23,354 nucleotides of DNA from Syntrophaceae bacterium UBA7544 (GCA_002479215.1 DLME01000150.1:1-23354); one strand, 5' to 3'; counted from the first letter of the stretch, positions 7,958 to 16,360 are shown. Program-made: numbers and translations. The notes: generated by a model from the letters alone, not told the origin.

Positions 7958-7973
7958 AAAAAAATTAAAACAA
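7945..7973 (-). promoter_or_regulatory. Candidate sigma-70-type promoter of fadD-ech
   Basis: Minus strand: TTGTTT (7968-7973), 17-bp spacer, TAGTAT (7945-7950; 4 of 6 to consensus). The -10 is inside the palindrome at 7935-7957. Weak -35, but the spacing is ideal. Confidence 0.4.
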
Positions 7974-7993
7974 ATTTTAAAAAATTGCTATAA

Positions 7994-8028
7994 AAAAAGC
8001 CCTCTCTTTATTCAAGATCGGGCTTTTT
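7994..8028 (-). terminator. Rho-independent terminator after emo
   Basis: 9-bp perfect stem AAAAAGCCC / GGGCTTTTT around a 17-nt loop. On the minus strand it ends in a T run and follows the stop of the membrane FeS oxidoreductase by about 34 nt. It separates the etfBA-emo unit from fadD. Confidence 0.75.
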
Positions 8029-8062
8029 ATGAAATTAAAATTTACTGCGCAATAACAATCAT

Positions 8063-10189
8063 TTATGTTGCGCAAACATCCACGGGAGCTTTAGTTTCTT
8101 CCAGACCCATTGCCTTTAAGACGATTTCGGCAATATCGAGAGAAACCATTTTTTCCGACAATTGCCGGTCTTTAATGCCGTCGGAGAGCATGGTCAGACA
8201 GAAAGGACAGGCAACAGCCACTGTAGAGGCCTTTGTTGCCGCGGCCTGATCCGTCCGCATGTTGTTAATCCTATCTCCGATGTCTTCCTCCATCCACATC
8301 CTCGCTCCGCCGGCTCCGCAGCAAAAACTTTTGCTGAGATTGCGTTCCATTTCAGTAAGCTTTATGCCGGGGATAGCCTTCAAAATTTGGCGCGGCTGTT
8401 TGTAGATGTCGTTATAACGGCCGAGGAAACAGGAATCATGATAAGTAAACAATCCCGTGAGCGGCTGGGACAGGGTAATTTTCCCTGAAGCAAGTAAATT
8501 GGCGATGATTTCGGTGTGATGGTAAACTTCATAATTGCCGCCGAAGTTAGGATAATCTTTTTTTAGGGCATTATAACCGTGCGGGCAGGTCGTAATTATT
8601 TTTTTCACGCCGTAGCCGTTCATTGTCGTGATGTTGGCTTGCGCCTGCGTCTGGAAGAGGTATTCATTGCCGCCGCGCATGGCCGAATCGCCGCAACAGC
8701 CTTCTTCGTTGCCTAAAATGCCGAAGCTGACGCCCGCCGCCTGCAAAATTTTGGCAAAGGCAACGGAGACTTTTTTGCCGCGGTCGTCGAAGGAGCCGGA
8801 ACAGCCGACGTAGTAGAGGTATTCCACTTGGGGGTTTTCGGCCAGAGTTTTTACGCCCAGTTCTTTGGCCCAATCGGCGCGTAAATGGGCGCCTACGCCC
8901 CAGGGATTGGAATTGTTTTCCATATTGCGGTATGTCAACTGCAATTCCGGAGCAAAATCGGCTTCCGTAAGCACCTTGTATTGCCGCATGTTGACAATCT
9001 TCGGCACGTGTTCGATGGAGGATGAACAGTGCTCCATACAATACATACAGTTGGTGCAGGCCCACAATTCATGCAGATCGATTACTTCGCCGACAAGAGC
9101 TCTCTGAGGCGCCGCATCTCCCTTCGTTTCCGCGGCGGCGGCCGCTTTGGCTTTGATTGCCGCGGGAGCTTTTTCCAGCCAGTAAGTTTTGATATCCTGA
9201 ATAACTTTTTTAGGCGAGAGAGGCTTGCCGGAAAGATAAGCCGGACAGCCGTCCTGACAGCGACCGCAGCGCGTGCAGGCATCCGAATCGAAAATTTGTT
9301 TCCAGGTAAAATCATCCAGTTTCCCGGCGCCGAAAGATTCCGCGTTTTCAAAATCGCTAATCGGCTCCAGATATCCCGTGGGCTTTAAAGAGAGGAGAAA
9401 ATGATTTACGGATGTCGTAATCATGTGCAAAAGCCGCGAATAAGGAATGTAAGCAATAAATCCCAGGGCTATAAACGTATGCGTCCACCATATAACCTTA
9501 TGAAGAGCCAAAGCGGTGGATGTTTCGACGCCAGCAAGCGCGTAGGCAGCAATGCCCCAGCTGACGAACCGAACCCATTCCCAGGGAGCCTGCTGATAAG
9601 TTACATGGATTCTCAAGGCACTGATGAGGAACCCTGTCACAATGATGCCCAGAATGAGGAGCAGGGCGATCGCGTCATCGGCAGTATTATCCGGCTTACC
9701 TTTATATCCGAGACGTTCCGGATTGAGCACATAGCGGCGGAAAAGAGCCAGCAATATACCGATCAGCACACAAAGACCGAAAAATTGCATCAGGAAGGCA
9801 AAACCAAGATAAAAGTTGCCGCGCAAAAACGACCAGTTAAATAAGGGTTCCGTGATGTGGAATTCGCCGGCATCAAAAATAGCCCCGAACAGCAAAACAA
9901 AAAACCCAAAAAAGATTAAGCCGTGCATAATCCCCGGATACGCATCTTTCCAGGTCTTGACCTGCAAAAAGCCGTTGACGAAGAGGGATTTTATTCTTGC
10001 CGGAAGTTTATCCCAGCGGATTTCCTCCTTGCCCATCGCTTTCCATAGCTTCCAGCGCCGGTAAAGTCCGTAAGCGAATATGGCCAGCGCCACGGCGGTT
10101 AAAGTAAAAAGTATCGGCTCAAAATGTTGAGCGTTCCAGAATACTTCACGACCTTCGTTTCCTATTGAAAATGTTGTTGTATGTTCCAT
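8063..10189 (-). CDS. Membrane-bound EtfAB:quinone oxidoreductase (HdrD-like FeS protein with NarI-like N-terminus)
   Basis: 708 residues from the ATG at 10189, which has GGGAGG directly before it; an in-frame TTG at 10201 overlaps that ribosome-binding site and is rejected. Domains in order: about six membrane helices (27-43, 87-106, 125-151, 172-192, 207-225, 234-250), a NarI-like cytochrome-b module; two 4Fe-4S motifs, CTRCGRCQDGCP (from C305) and CTNCMYCMEHC (from C378), separated by an Ala-rich linker; then two CCG domains as in HdrB/HdrD (C498-C499 and C623-C624). The second CCG domain ends in CPFC, while the first ends in CPHG and lacks the last Cys. This layout is that of the Etf-linked oxidoreductase (EMO/EtfD/DUF224 proteins) of syntrophic and metal-reducing bacteria, which moves electrons from EtfAB to menaquinone. 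etfB-etfA directly upstream supports this. Confidence 0.88.
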   Translation of the reverse strand: MEHTTTFSIGNEGREVFWNAQHFEPILFTLTAVALAIFAYGLYRRWKLWKAMGKEEIRWDKLPARIKSLFVNGFLQVKTWKDAYPGIMHGLIFFGFFVLLFGAIFDAGEFHITEPLFNWSFLRGNFYLGFAFLMQFFGLCVLIGILLALFRRYVLNPERLGYKGKPDNTADDAIALLLILGIIVTGFLISALRIHVTYQQAPWEWVRFVSWGIAAYALAGVETSTALALHKVIWWTHTFIALGFIAYIPYSRLLHMITTSVNHFLLSLKPTGYLEPISDFENAESFGAGKLDDFTWKQIFDSDACTRCGRCQDGCPAYLSGKPLSPKKVIQDIKTYWLEKAPAAIKAKAAAAAETKGDAAPQRALVGEVIDLHELWACTNCMYCMEHCSSSIEHVPKIVNMRQYKVLTEADFAPELQLTYRNMENNSNPWGVGAHLRADWAKELGVKTLAENPQVEYLYYVGCSGSFDDRGKKVSVAFAKILQAAGVSFGILGNEEGCCGDSAMRGGNEYLFQTQAQANITTMNGYGVKKIITTCPHGYNALKKDYPNFGGNYEVYHHTEIIANLLASGKITLSQPLTGLFTYHDSCFLGRYNDIYKQPRQILKAIPGIKLTEMERNLSKSFCCGAGGARMWMEEDIGDRINNMRTDQAAATKASTVAVACPFCLTMLSDGIKDRQLSEKMVSLDIAEIVLKAMGLEETKAPVDVCAT

Positions 10190-10215
10190 TGATCCTCCCA
10201 AACTAGATATTTAGA

Positions 10216-10290
10216 CTGAAGGCTGAAGGTGTTTAGGCTGAGGGTTATTAAACTGAAGGCCGAAGCGTCCTAATAACCTTCAGCCTTCAG
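10216..10290. repeat. Compound inverted repeat with CTGAAG tracts between etfA and emo
   Basis: Outer arms CTGAAGGCTGAA (10216-10227) and TTCAGCCTTCAG (10279-10290) pair perfectly. Inner arms GGTTATTA (10243-10250) and TAATAACC (10271-10278) continue the stem, with a 15-nt one-sided bulge and a 20-nt loop. It lies wholly in the etfA-emo gap, so the transcript would carry a strong structure there. Related tracts occur at 5395-5418 and more loosely near 16760 and 16830. Confidence 0.65.
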
Positions 10291-10307
10291 CCTATCAACC
10301 TAATTAA

Positions 10308-11285
10308 TTATCCCACCAGTTTTTTGCAGGCGCCGGTTAATTCTGGCACAACTTTAAAAAGGTCATCCACGACACCGTAGTCAGCCTTGGCAAAAATGGG
10401 GGCTTCTGCATCCTTGTTGATGGCCACGATATACTTGGAAGAACTCATGCCCGCCAGATGCTGAATCGCACCGGAAACGCCGCAGGCAATATACAAGTTG
10501 GGAGAAACGACTTTACCCGTTTGCCCCACCTGATCTTTTTGCAAGCGCCAACCGGCATCCACTGCGGCACGCGATGCGCCGACACAACCCTTTAGAACTT
10601 CGGCCAATTCTTCCAGAATTTGGAATCCTTCCGGTCCTTTCATGCCGCGTCCGCCGGTAACGATAACATTGGCTTCGGTTAAATCCACTTTGCCACTGGT
10701 GTCTTTCTGCACTTCCAGAATTTTACTCTTAATTTGAGCCGCATCGATGGCGGGATCGAATTTCGTAACTGCTGCTGCTTTGGCGTTTTCCGTCATAGCG
10801 AAAACATTGGGACGAAGCGAAGCCATCTGAGGCGTGGCACTGGTAATAACTTCGCCGAAGCATTTGCCGGCATACATCGGTCTGATGGCCAGAAGTTTGC
10901 CGTCGGCAATTTTTACATCGATGCAATCCGTGGCTAAGCCGGTGGCCAGTTTCCCGGCCAAGCGTGCCGATAAGTCTTTGCCCTGAACAGATGCGCCCAG
11001 AAGCACAATTGCCGGATCGTTTTCTTTAATAATTTTTGCTGCCGCCACGGCATGGGCCTCGGTGATATATGGTTCCAATGCCGGAGAGTCTCCGACATAA
11101 ACTTTATCCACGCCGTATTTTCCCAATTGCGCGGCCAAGCCTTCTATACCTGAACCAAGCAGAACAGCGCTTACTTCGGCTCCCATCTGATCGGCCAATT
11201 TTCTGGCCGTGGAAGCAAGTTCAAAGCTTATTTTACGCAAAGCGCCGTCTCTTTGTTCTGCAATTATCCATACTCCTTTTGCCAT
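10308..11285 (-). CDS. etfA: Electron transfer flavoprotein, alpha subunit
   Basis: 325 residues, usual EtfA length. It forms the FAD-carrying half of the EtfAB heterodimer that takes electrons from acyl-CoA dehydrogenases in the cytoplasm. The C-terminal FAD-binding domain is clear: VIVTGGRGMKGPEGF (about 208-222), then QVGQTGKVVSPNLYIACGVS, GAIQHLAGMSSSKYIVAINK and PIFAKADYGVVDD. GGAGG lies about 9 nt ahead of the ATG. It follows etfB by 23 nt, and emo follows after a structured 118-nt gap, giving an etfB-etfA-emo unit. There is no fused ferredoxin or FixX-like domain. Nothing in it marks it as a bifurcating Etf. Confidence 0.95.
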   Translation of the reverse strand: MAKGVWIIAEQRDGALRKISFELASTARKLADQMGAEVSAVLLGSGIEGLAAQLGKYGVDKVYVGDSPALEPYITEAHAVAAAKIIKENDPAIVLLGASVQGKDLSARLAGKLATGLATDCIDVKIADGKLLAIRPMYAGKCFGEVITSATPQMASLRPNVFAMTENAKAAAVTKFDPAIDAAQIKSKILEVQKDTSGKVDLTEANVIVTGGRGMKGPEGFQILEELAEVLKGCVGASRAAVDAGWRLQKDQVGQTGKVVSPNLYIACGVSGAIQHLAGMSSSKYIVAINKDAEAPIFAKADYGVVDDLFKVVPELTGACKKLVG

Positions 11286-11308
11286 TTTATCAATCCTCCG
11301 CTTTTAAA

Positions 11309-12079
11309 TTAAATAACTTTTGCTTCTTCCCTGAGCAACCTGGCTACTTCCGCCGCCTTTTGCGCCGGATCATCTCCGCAGATAATTTTTCCGGGAGGTC
11401 TGGCGGGAGGCGGAATGGTTTTGGCTACTTTTGTTTTTGATTCCGTGGCGATTCCCAGCGCCGCCGCATTTTTCACGTCCACGGGTTTTTTCTTCGCTTT
11501 CATGATACCCGGAAGCGAGGCATAGCGCGGTTCGTTGAGTCCCTTTTGCGCCGTCACCACGCAGGGCAAACTTGTTTCGATCGAGAGCTGGGCTCCTTCG
11601 ATCGGCCGGATAACCTTTACCGAAGTTCCAGCATATTCCAATTTCGTGACCAGAGTCAACTGGGGGATTCCCAAAAGCTCGGCCAGCATCGGGCCGACCT
11701 GGCCTGAATCATCGTCAATGGCGCGTTGTCCGCAAAAGATGATGTCATAAGGTATTCCTTTAATGACGGCGGCCAGAGCCGAAGCCGTAACGAACGCATC
11801 GGCATTATCCAACGCCGGGTCGGAGACGTGCACGCCCTTATCCGCGCCCATAGCCAGGGCAGTTCTTACCGTTTCCATCGCCCGTGCCGGCCCCACGGAA
11901 ACAATCGTTACTTCCCCGCCGTTTTTTTCTTTCAGCCGCAGGGCTTCTTCCACGCCATACTCGTCATAAGGATTCATGACCCATTTGATTTGGCCGTCTT
12001 CGATGCCCGATCCGTCAGCTTTCACCTTTATCTGCGCTTCCGTATCCGGTACCTGTTTTACGCAAGCAATAATGTTCAC
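11309..12079 (-). CDS. etfB: Electron transfer flavoprotein, beta subunit
   Basis: 256 residues, usual EtfB length. The opening MNIIACVKQVPDTEAQIKV, WVMNPYDEYGVEEALRLKE, and the nucleotide-binding signature GQRAIDDDSGQVGPMLAELL (about 133-152) with LGIPQLTLV are all family-typical. The start codon is GTG (minus strand of 12077-12079) with AGGAGG 9 nt before it. First gene of the etfB-etfA-emo unit; it begins downstream of the acs terminator, so it should have its own promoter in the roughly 85-bp gap (12080-12162), where only a small inverted repeat (12103-12119) was seen. Confidence 0.95.
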   Translation of the reverse strand: MNIIACVKQVPDTEAQIKVKADGSGIEDGQIKWVMNPYDEYGVEEALRLKEKNGGEVTIVSVGPARAMETVRTALAMGADKGVHVSDPALDNADAFVTASALAAVIKGIPYDIIFCGQRAIDDDSGQVGPMLAELLGIPQLTLVTKLEYAGTSVKVIRPIEGAQLSIETSLPCVVTAQKGLNEPRYASLPGIMKAKKKPVDVKNAAALGIATESKTKVAKTIPPPARPPGKIICGDDPAQKAAEVARLLREEAKVI

Positions 12080-12102
12080 AGCTTTAAACCTCCTTGTCCT
12101 GC

Positions 12103-12119
12103 GCTAAAGCTTTTTTAGC
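12103..12119. promoter_or_regulatory. Small inverted repeat upstream of etfB
   Basis: GCTAAA, 5-nt spacer GCTTT, TTTAGC: a perfect 6-bp dyad about 24 nt ahead of the etfB GTG. It could be an operator half of the etf promoter or an RNA hairpin; the evidence is only the symmetry and position. Confidence 0.3.
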
Positions 12120-12162
12120 AAAACGCGCATTCTTATTTTTTTCTTATAAAAAGACTTTATAA

Positions 12163-12204
12163 AAAAGCCCGATTCTCCTTGCTTTTGAGGAAAATCGGGC
12201 TTTT
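12163..12204 (-). terminator. Rho-independent terminator after acs
   Basis: Perfect 12-bp stem AAAAGCCCGATT / AATCGGGCTTTT around an 18-nt loop, starting 5 nt after the acs stop on the minus strand and followed there by a T run. Its arms share GCCC/GGGCTTTT with the emo terminator. Confidence 0.85.
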
Positions 12205-12208
12205 CAGC

Positions 12209-14182
12209 TTACACCCTGTTTTTTACGATGTCGTCAACGACCGTGGGATCGGCCAGAGTGCTGGTATCACCCAATTCGCCCAGCAGATTGGCGGCGACCT
12301 TTTTCAAAATTCTTCTCATGATCTTGCCGCTGCGTGTTTTGGGCAGCATATCCGCCCATTGAATCTTATCGGGGGTGGCAATAGGCCCGATAACCGTGCG
12401 CACATGGGCGATCAATTCCTTTTTTAATTCCTCCGATTTTTGGATGCCGGTTTTCAGGGTAACATAGGCGTAAATTCCCTGTCCCTTGATGTCATGGGGG
12501 AAACCGACAACCGCCGCTTCGGCGACCGATTTATGGGCGACGAGCGCGCTTTCCACTTCCGCCGTTCCCATGCGATGGCCGGAAACGTTGATAACGTCGT
12601 CGATACGGCCGGTAATCTGATAATAGCCGTCTTTATCGCGGCGGGCGCCGTCGCCGGCCACGTAGTATCCGGGGAACTGTTCAAAGTAAGTTTCCTGGAA
12701 TCTCTTGGGGTCTCCATAGACGCCTCGCATAATGCCCGGCCACGGTTTTTTGATGCACAGCGCGCCGCTGGCGATCGTTTCGGTAAATTCCTTACCTTCG
12801 TCATCCAGAAGGACAGGCCATACGCCCATGAAAGGCACTGTGGCCATACCGGGTTTGATGTCGATGGCGCCGGGCAGAGGCGTAATTAAGATTCCGCCGG
12901 TTTCCGTTTGCCACCAGGTATCCACGATGGGGCATTCGCCGCGTCCGATAACATTGTAATACCAGTTCCATGCTTCCGGGTTAATCGGCTCGCCGACTGT
13001 GCCCAGAATACGGATCGAAGAGATGTTCGCTTTTTTGACCCAATCATTGCCTTCTTTGGCGATGGCGCGGATGGCCGTAGGTGCGGTATAGAAAATGGAG
13101 ACCTTGTATTTTTCCACAACCTGCCAGAAACGGCTGAAGGTCGGATAATTGGGAACGCCTTCGAACATAACCGATGTCGCGCCGTTGCACAGCGGGCCGT
13201 AAACGATGTAGCTGTGTCCCGTTACCCAGCCGACATCGGCGGTGCACCAGAAAATATCTTCTTCATGGTAATCAAAAATCATTTTGTGCGTGTAGGCGAC
13301 GAAGACCAGATAGCCGCCGGTGGTGTGCATAACGCCTTTTGGTTTTCCGGTGGAGCCTGACGTGTAAAGAACGAAGAGCGGATCTTCCGCGTCCATCCAC
13401 TCGGGATCGCATTTGGCGTTTACTTTGGCCATTTCCTCGTGCCACCATTTATCGCGGCCGGCAGTCCAAGCGCATTTGATTTTGTCGCCGACACGGTTGA
13501 CGACGATGACTGTTTTTACCGAGGGGCATGATTTTAGGGCTTCATCGGCGCTCGCTTTTTGCGGGACGGCTTTGTTGCCGCGGAAAGTGCCGTCGCAGAC
13601 GGCCAGTAACTTCGCGCCGGAATCAATAATTCTGTCTTTGAGCGCATCGGAAATGAATCCGCCGAAAACGATGCTGTGAATGGCGCCGATTCTCGTGCAG
13701 GCGAGCATCGCTATGGCCAGCTCCGGAACCATCGGCATGTAAAGGCATACCCGGTCGCCCTTTTTAATGCCGTTGGCTTTGAGGACGTTGGCAAATTTGC
13801 AAACCTGTTCATGCAGCTGTTTATAAGTAAATGATTTTTGTTCACCGGGCTCATTGCCTTCCCACTGAATGGCAATTTTGTTGCCGCGGGTCTTTAAATG
13901 TTTATCCAGACAGTTGTAAGAGACATTGAGCTTTCCGCCCTGGAAATACTTAACATAGATGGGGCCTTTTTTGACGTGGAAATTGTAGTCTTCCACTTTA
14001 TCCCATTTTTTGAACCATTCTACGTATTCGTTCGCAATTTCTCCCCAAAAAGCTTCAGGCTCTTCAATCGATCTTTTCCACAGTTTGTCATAAGCCGCTC
14101 TACCGCTGATAAATGCCGTCTTTTTTACCTTTGCCGGCACCGGATAGACTTCCTTTAACTGAACCTTTTCTGCATCAGCCAT
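12209..14182 (-). CDS. acs: Acetyl-CoA synthetase (AMP-forming)
   Basis: 657 residues, standard Acs length. It interconverts acetate, ATP and CoA with acetyl-CoA, AMP and PPi in the cytoplasm. Visible motifs are the N-terminal block [20 protein letters not shown], the P-loop [19 protein letters not shown], the acetyl-pocket block [66 protein letters not shown] and [13 protein letters not shown]. In the last one, Lys620 is the catalytic lysine that is reversibly acylated in other Acs proteins. In Syntrophus an AMP-forming Acs has been reported to run towards acetate and ATP; the same is inferred, not shown, here. GGGAGG precedes the ATG at a longish 12 nt. It has its own strong terminator. Confidence 0.95.
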   Translation of the reverse strand: MADAEKVQLKEVYPVPAKVKKTAFISGRAAYDKLWKRSIEEPEAFWGEIANEYVEWFKKWDKVEDYNFHVKKGPIYVKYFQGGKLNVSYNCLDKHLKTRGNKIAIQWEGNEPGEQKSFTYKQLHEQVCKFANVLKANGIKKGDRVCLYMPMVPELAIAMLACTRIGAIHSIVFGGFISDALKDRIIDSGAKLLAVCDGTFRGNKAVPQKASADEALKSCPSVKTVIVVNRVGDKIKCAWTAGRDKWWHEEMAKVNAKCDPEWMDAEDPLFVLYTSGSTGKPKGVMHTTGGYLVFVAYTHKMIFDYHEEDIFWCTADVGWVTGHSYIVYGPLCNGATSVMFEGVPNYPTFSRFWQVVEKYKVSIFYTAPTAIRAIAKEGNDWVKKANISSIRILGTVGEPINPEAWNWYYNVIGRGECPIVDTWWQTETGGILITPLPGAIDIKPGMATVPFMGVWPVLLDDEGKEFTETIASGALCIKKPWPGIMRGVYGDPKRFQETYFEQFPGYYVAGDGARRDKDGYYQITGRIDDVINVSGHRMGTAEVESALVAHKSVAEAAVVGFPHDIKGQGIYAYVTLKTGIQKSEELKKELIAHVRTVIGPIATPDKIQWADMLPKTRSGKIMRRILKKVAANLLGELGDTSTLADPTVVDDIVKNRV

Positions 14183-14803
14183 AATACTCTTCTACCTCCC
14201 TTTTTAATTTTATGATTTCCAACGTCATAAGCTACGTTTTAATATAGGCAATTCATGCTTTTATCGGGCCTTGCGTCTTGTGAACAGGGGTCATAATTTG
14301 ACCGCAAGTCACAATCTCCTTGCGACCTCACCTACCTTAATATCACCTTGATGTCAAGAAATATTTAAAATACCGCCTGCTGCAATCATTTTCCATTATA
14401 ATCAGCCACTTTGCTGACGGGACGGCTGATTTACAATCGGGTAATTATCGAACAGATTAACGGCGTGTTCGGCTTGCGGGCTGTCTACCGGACAGGCAGG
14501 GGAAAACTTCCCCATACCAACCGCTGGCGGAGCTGTCACCCTGCATGCGCCGGGTAAACTTTGTGTGACGGAGGAGGATAAAGAACTACCGGCTTTTAAC
14601 TGCGCTGAACATTACGTCTGCAAGGACACATCCATCACCGCCTACCATCGCCGTCGGGGGACATTAAAGATTGCCTGGCCTGTTTGTCGGGCATCATTGT
14701 TTGTAATACCTTGCCGGAGTGCGTGAAAACGTGGCATGTTTGTTGCTTTATCTTATTGAGCAAAACAGCATATAAAGAGGGTTAAATTTTTCACAAAAAA
14801 ATC
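14183..14803. other. Divergent non-coding region between acs and the porin
   Basis: About 620 bp without a convincing gene. It holds the acs leader, a palindrome GGTCA-TAATT-TGACC at 14289-14303 about 107 nt before acs, and a 93-codon open frame (14445-14726, plus strand) with no ATG that was not accepted. Nothing else recognisable was found. Confidence 0.5.
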
Positions 14804-14832
14804 TTGACAAGCTTTTTGACCAGTGTTAGCTT
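14804..14832 (+). promoter_or_regulatory. Candidate promoter of the porin gene
   Basis: Perfect -35 TTGACA (14804-14809), 17-bp spacer, -10 TAGCTT preceded by TGT (extended -10). The -10 hexamer is poor (3 of 6), but the -35 and extension are good. It leaves a leader of roughly 130 nt before the porin ATG. Confidence 0.5.
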
Positions 14833-14900
14833 CGCCAAAATATATCCTGTGGAGGTTATGTTTTAGCCCGTACCAAGACCGCGGGATACTGTGTGAAGTG

Positions 14901-14943
14901 GCCTTTAAAGAAAATGCCCGTTTTTAAAGGCGGAAGTTTTTTT
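14901..14943 (+). promoter_or_regulatory. Terminator-like hairpin in the porin leader
   Basis: GCCTTTAAA (14901-14909) and TTTAAAGGC (14923-14931) form a perfect 9-bp stem with a 13-nt loop, followed by GGAAG and seven T (14937-14943). The porin ribosome-binding site starts 14 nt later. The five-base gap before the T run weakens a plain terminator reading; a leader stability or attenuation element is equally possible. Confidence 0.45.
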
Positions 14944-14968
14944 ACTCTTGTAAATTAAGGAGGAAAAA

Positions 14969-16360
14969 ATGAAGAGATTTTGGTTAGTTTTGTTGTCGCT
15001 GGGGCTGGTTATGGCCTTCAGCGCATCGGCCTTCGCGGTCGATGTACAATTTAGCGGCTCGTATTACGCAGCCGGAATGTATCTGGATCAAACAGATTTG
15101 GCGAAAGGCGGTAGTAGTGGCAATCAAAGCGCAGCCTTTTACTATCAGAGGCTGCAGGTCAATATGAACTTTATCGTTTCTCCGGGCCTGAAGCTGGTCA
15201 CCCGTATTGACGCTCTGGACAGAATCTGGGGCGGTGCGAGAGGAGAGGCACCTGGTCTTGATCAATCTTCCTACTCGATAGCAACCAGGACGGATGAACA
15301 AAACATCGCCTTAAATTTGATGTACGTTGAGTATGCTTCGCCCATCGGTATGTTCCAGGTCGGCTATATTCATGATAACGCTTGGGGGCTCCAGAACGGA
15401 TTCGGTCAGTCCGACGTGAACGGACATGCCACCGGCGGCATCGAATACTTACTGCCCGTCGGACCGTTTTATTTCGGTGGTATCATTTACAAAGAATCGG
15501 ACAATAGCTATTCTGCTGTGAACCCCACACAAACAAGTAACGATGTCGATTGGGACAGGTATATCTTGTTTGCTTTGTATAACTTCAAGGGCGGCGATGT
15601 CGGTATACTCGGCGGCTGGGACCGCAATGCTGCGTTCAAACCTCTCGGTCTCCTGGTGAATGTCTTCTATTTACAGCCCAAATTGACGGTCAAGGTTGGA
15701 CCGGTCAAGGTCGAAGCGATGTTTGTATACACTTGGGGCTCGGAAGCTCCTGAATCTCCTTACTTCGCAGGCCTTCCACCCAATGTATCAATGCAGGACA
15801 TTATGGGTGATGTTGATGTCAATGTTAATTTCGGTATGTTTTATTTCGGCGGTCAATTTGCCTACATGTCTGGCGCTGGCAGCGACCCCAAAAATCTCAA
15901 AGGCGGTTTCACAGGCGGCGGCCTGGATTGGAATCCCTGCTTGATTATGTTCAATAATGATCTCACCTACTGGGTAGGCGGAATTAACGCTCCAGGTGGA
16001 CTTAACTGGAGCAGCACCGGCACTGGGACCGGCGTTGGCATGACCAATGCGTGGTTCTTCCAGGTCGATGGCGGTGTCCGTCCGATTCCCAAGTTGGATA
16101 TCAAGGCAGCACTTGCTTACGCGATGGCCGACACAAACTCGCCTGGTTATGCCAGCGACAAGTCTTACGGCTGGGAACTTGACGTTACCGGTACTTACAA
16201 AATCACCAATAACCTGAGCTATATGCTGGGTGTTGGTTACTGGTGGGCAGGTGATTATTACAAAGGCAATACTGGAGATCCATCTGCTGCCGGTTACAAT
16301 CCCAACGTTAGCATCCACGACGACTACATGGTCATCAACAAACTGACCCTTACCTTCTAG
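14969..16360 (+). CDS. Outer-membrane beta-barrel porin
   Basis: 463 residues. A clear Sec signal peptide (basic MKR, hydrophobic core, cleavage expected after ASAFA at residue 23) leads into alternating short amphipathic strands rich in Gly, Tyr, Trp and Asn (FSGSYYAAGMYL, QRLQVNMNFIV, FGMFYFGGQFAYMSGAG), and the chain ends in KLTLTF, with the C-terminal Phe needed for BAM-dependent outer-membrane insertion. The sequence resembles uncharacterised deltaproteobacterial porins rather than a named family; substrate unknown. AAGGAGG lies 5 nt before the ATG, and together with a strong promoter-like -35 and a perfect terminator this suggests high expression as a single gene. It could supply the main diffusion channel for organic acids. 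Confidence 0.85.
   Translation: MKRFWLVLLSLGLVMAFSASAFAVDVQFSGSYYAAGMYLDQTDLAKGGSSGNQSAAFYYQRLQVNMNFIVSPGLKLVTRIDALDRIWGGARGEAPGLDQSSYSIATRTDEQNIALNLMYVEYASPIGMFQVGYIHDNAWGLQNGFGQSDVNGHATGGIEYLLPVGPFYFGGIIYKESDNSYSAVNPTQTSNDVDWDRYILFALYNFKGGDVGILGGWDRNAAFKPLGLLVNVFYLQPKLTVKVGPVKVEAMFVYTWGSEAPESPYFAGLPPNVSMQDIMGDVDVNVNFGMFYFGGQFAYMSGAGSDPKNLKGGFTGGGLDWNPCLIMFNNDLTYWVGGINAPGGLNWSSTGTGTGVGMTNAWFFQVDGGVRPIPKLDIKAALAYAMADTNSPGYASDKSYGWELDVTGTYKITNNLSYMLGVGYWWAGDYYKGNTGDPSAAGYNPNVSIHDDYMVINKLTLTF

Noticed and set aside
10190..10201. Upstream TTG start for the membrane FeS oxidoreductase
   Set aside because: The TTG overlaps the GGGAGG ribosome-binding site of the ATG at 10189, which is the better start.
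12440..13360. Long open frames antisense to acs (and similar ones antisense to emo, hflX, porA and the porin)
   Set aside because: They lie wholly inside strongly supported genes, have biased low-complexity composition, no ribosome-binding sites and no family features; they are by-products of codon bias.
14240..14275. Sigma-54 promoter for acs (GG-N10-GC on the minus strand)
   Set aside because: The spacing fits, but only the GG and GC pairs plus a few other bases match TGGCAC-N5-TTGC, and no enhancer-binding site or regulator is seen.
14445..14726. 93-codon open frame on the plus strand in the acs-porin gap
   Set aside because: No ATG, no ribosome-binding site at a suitable start, only a GTG about 38 codons in, and no recognisable family. 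A chance open frame in GC-richer DNA is more likely.
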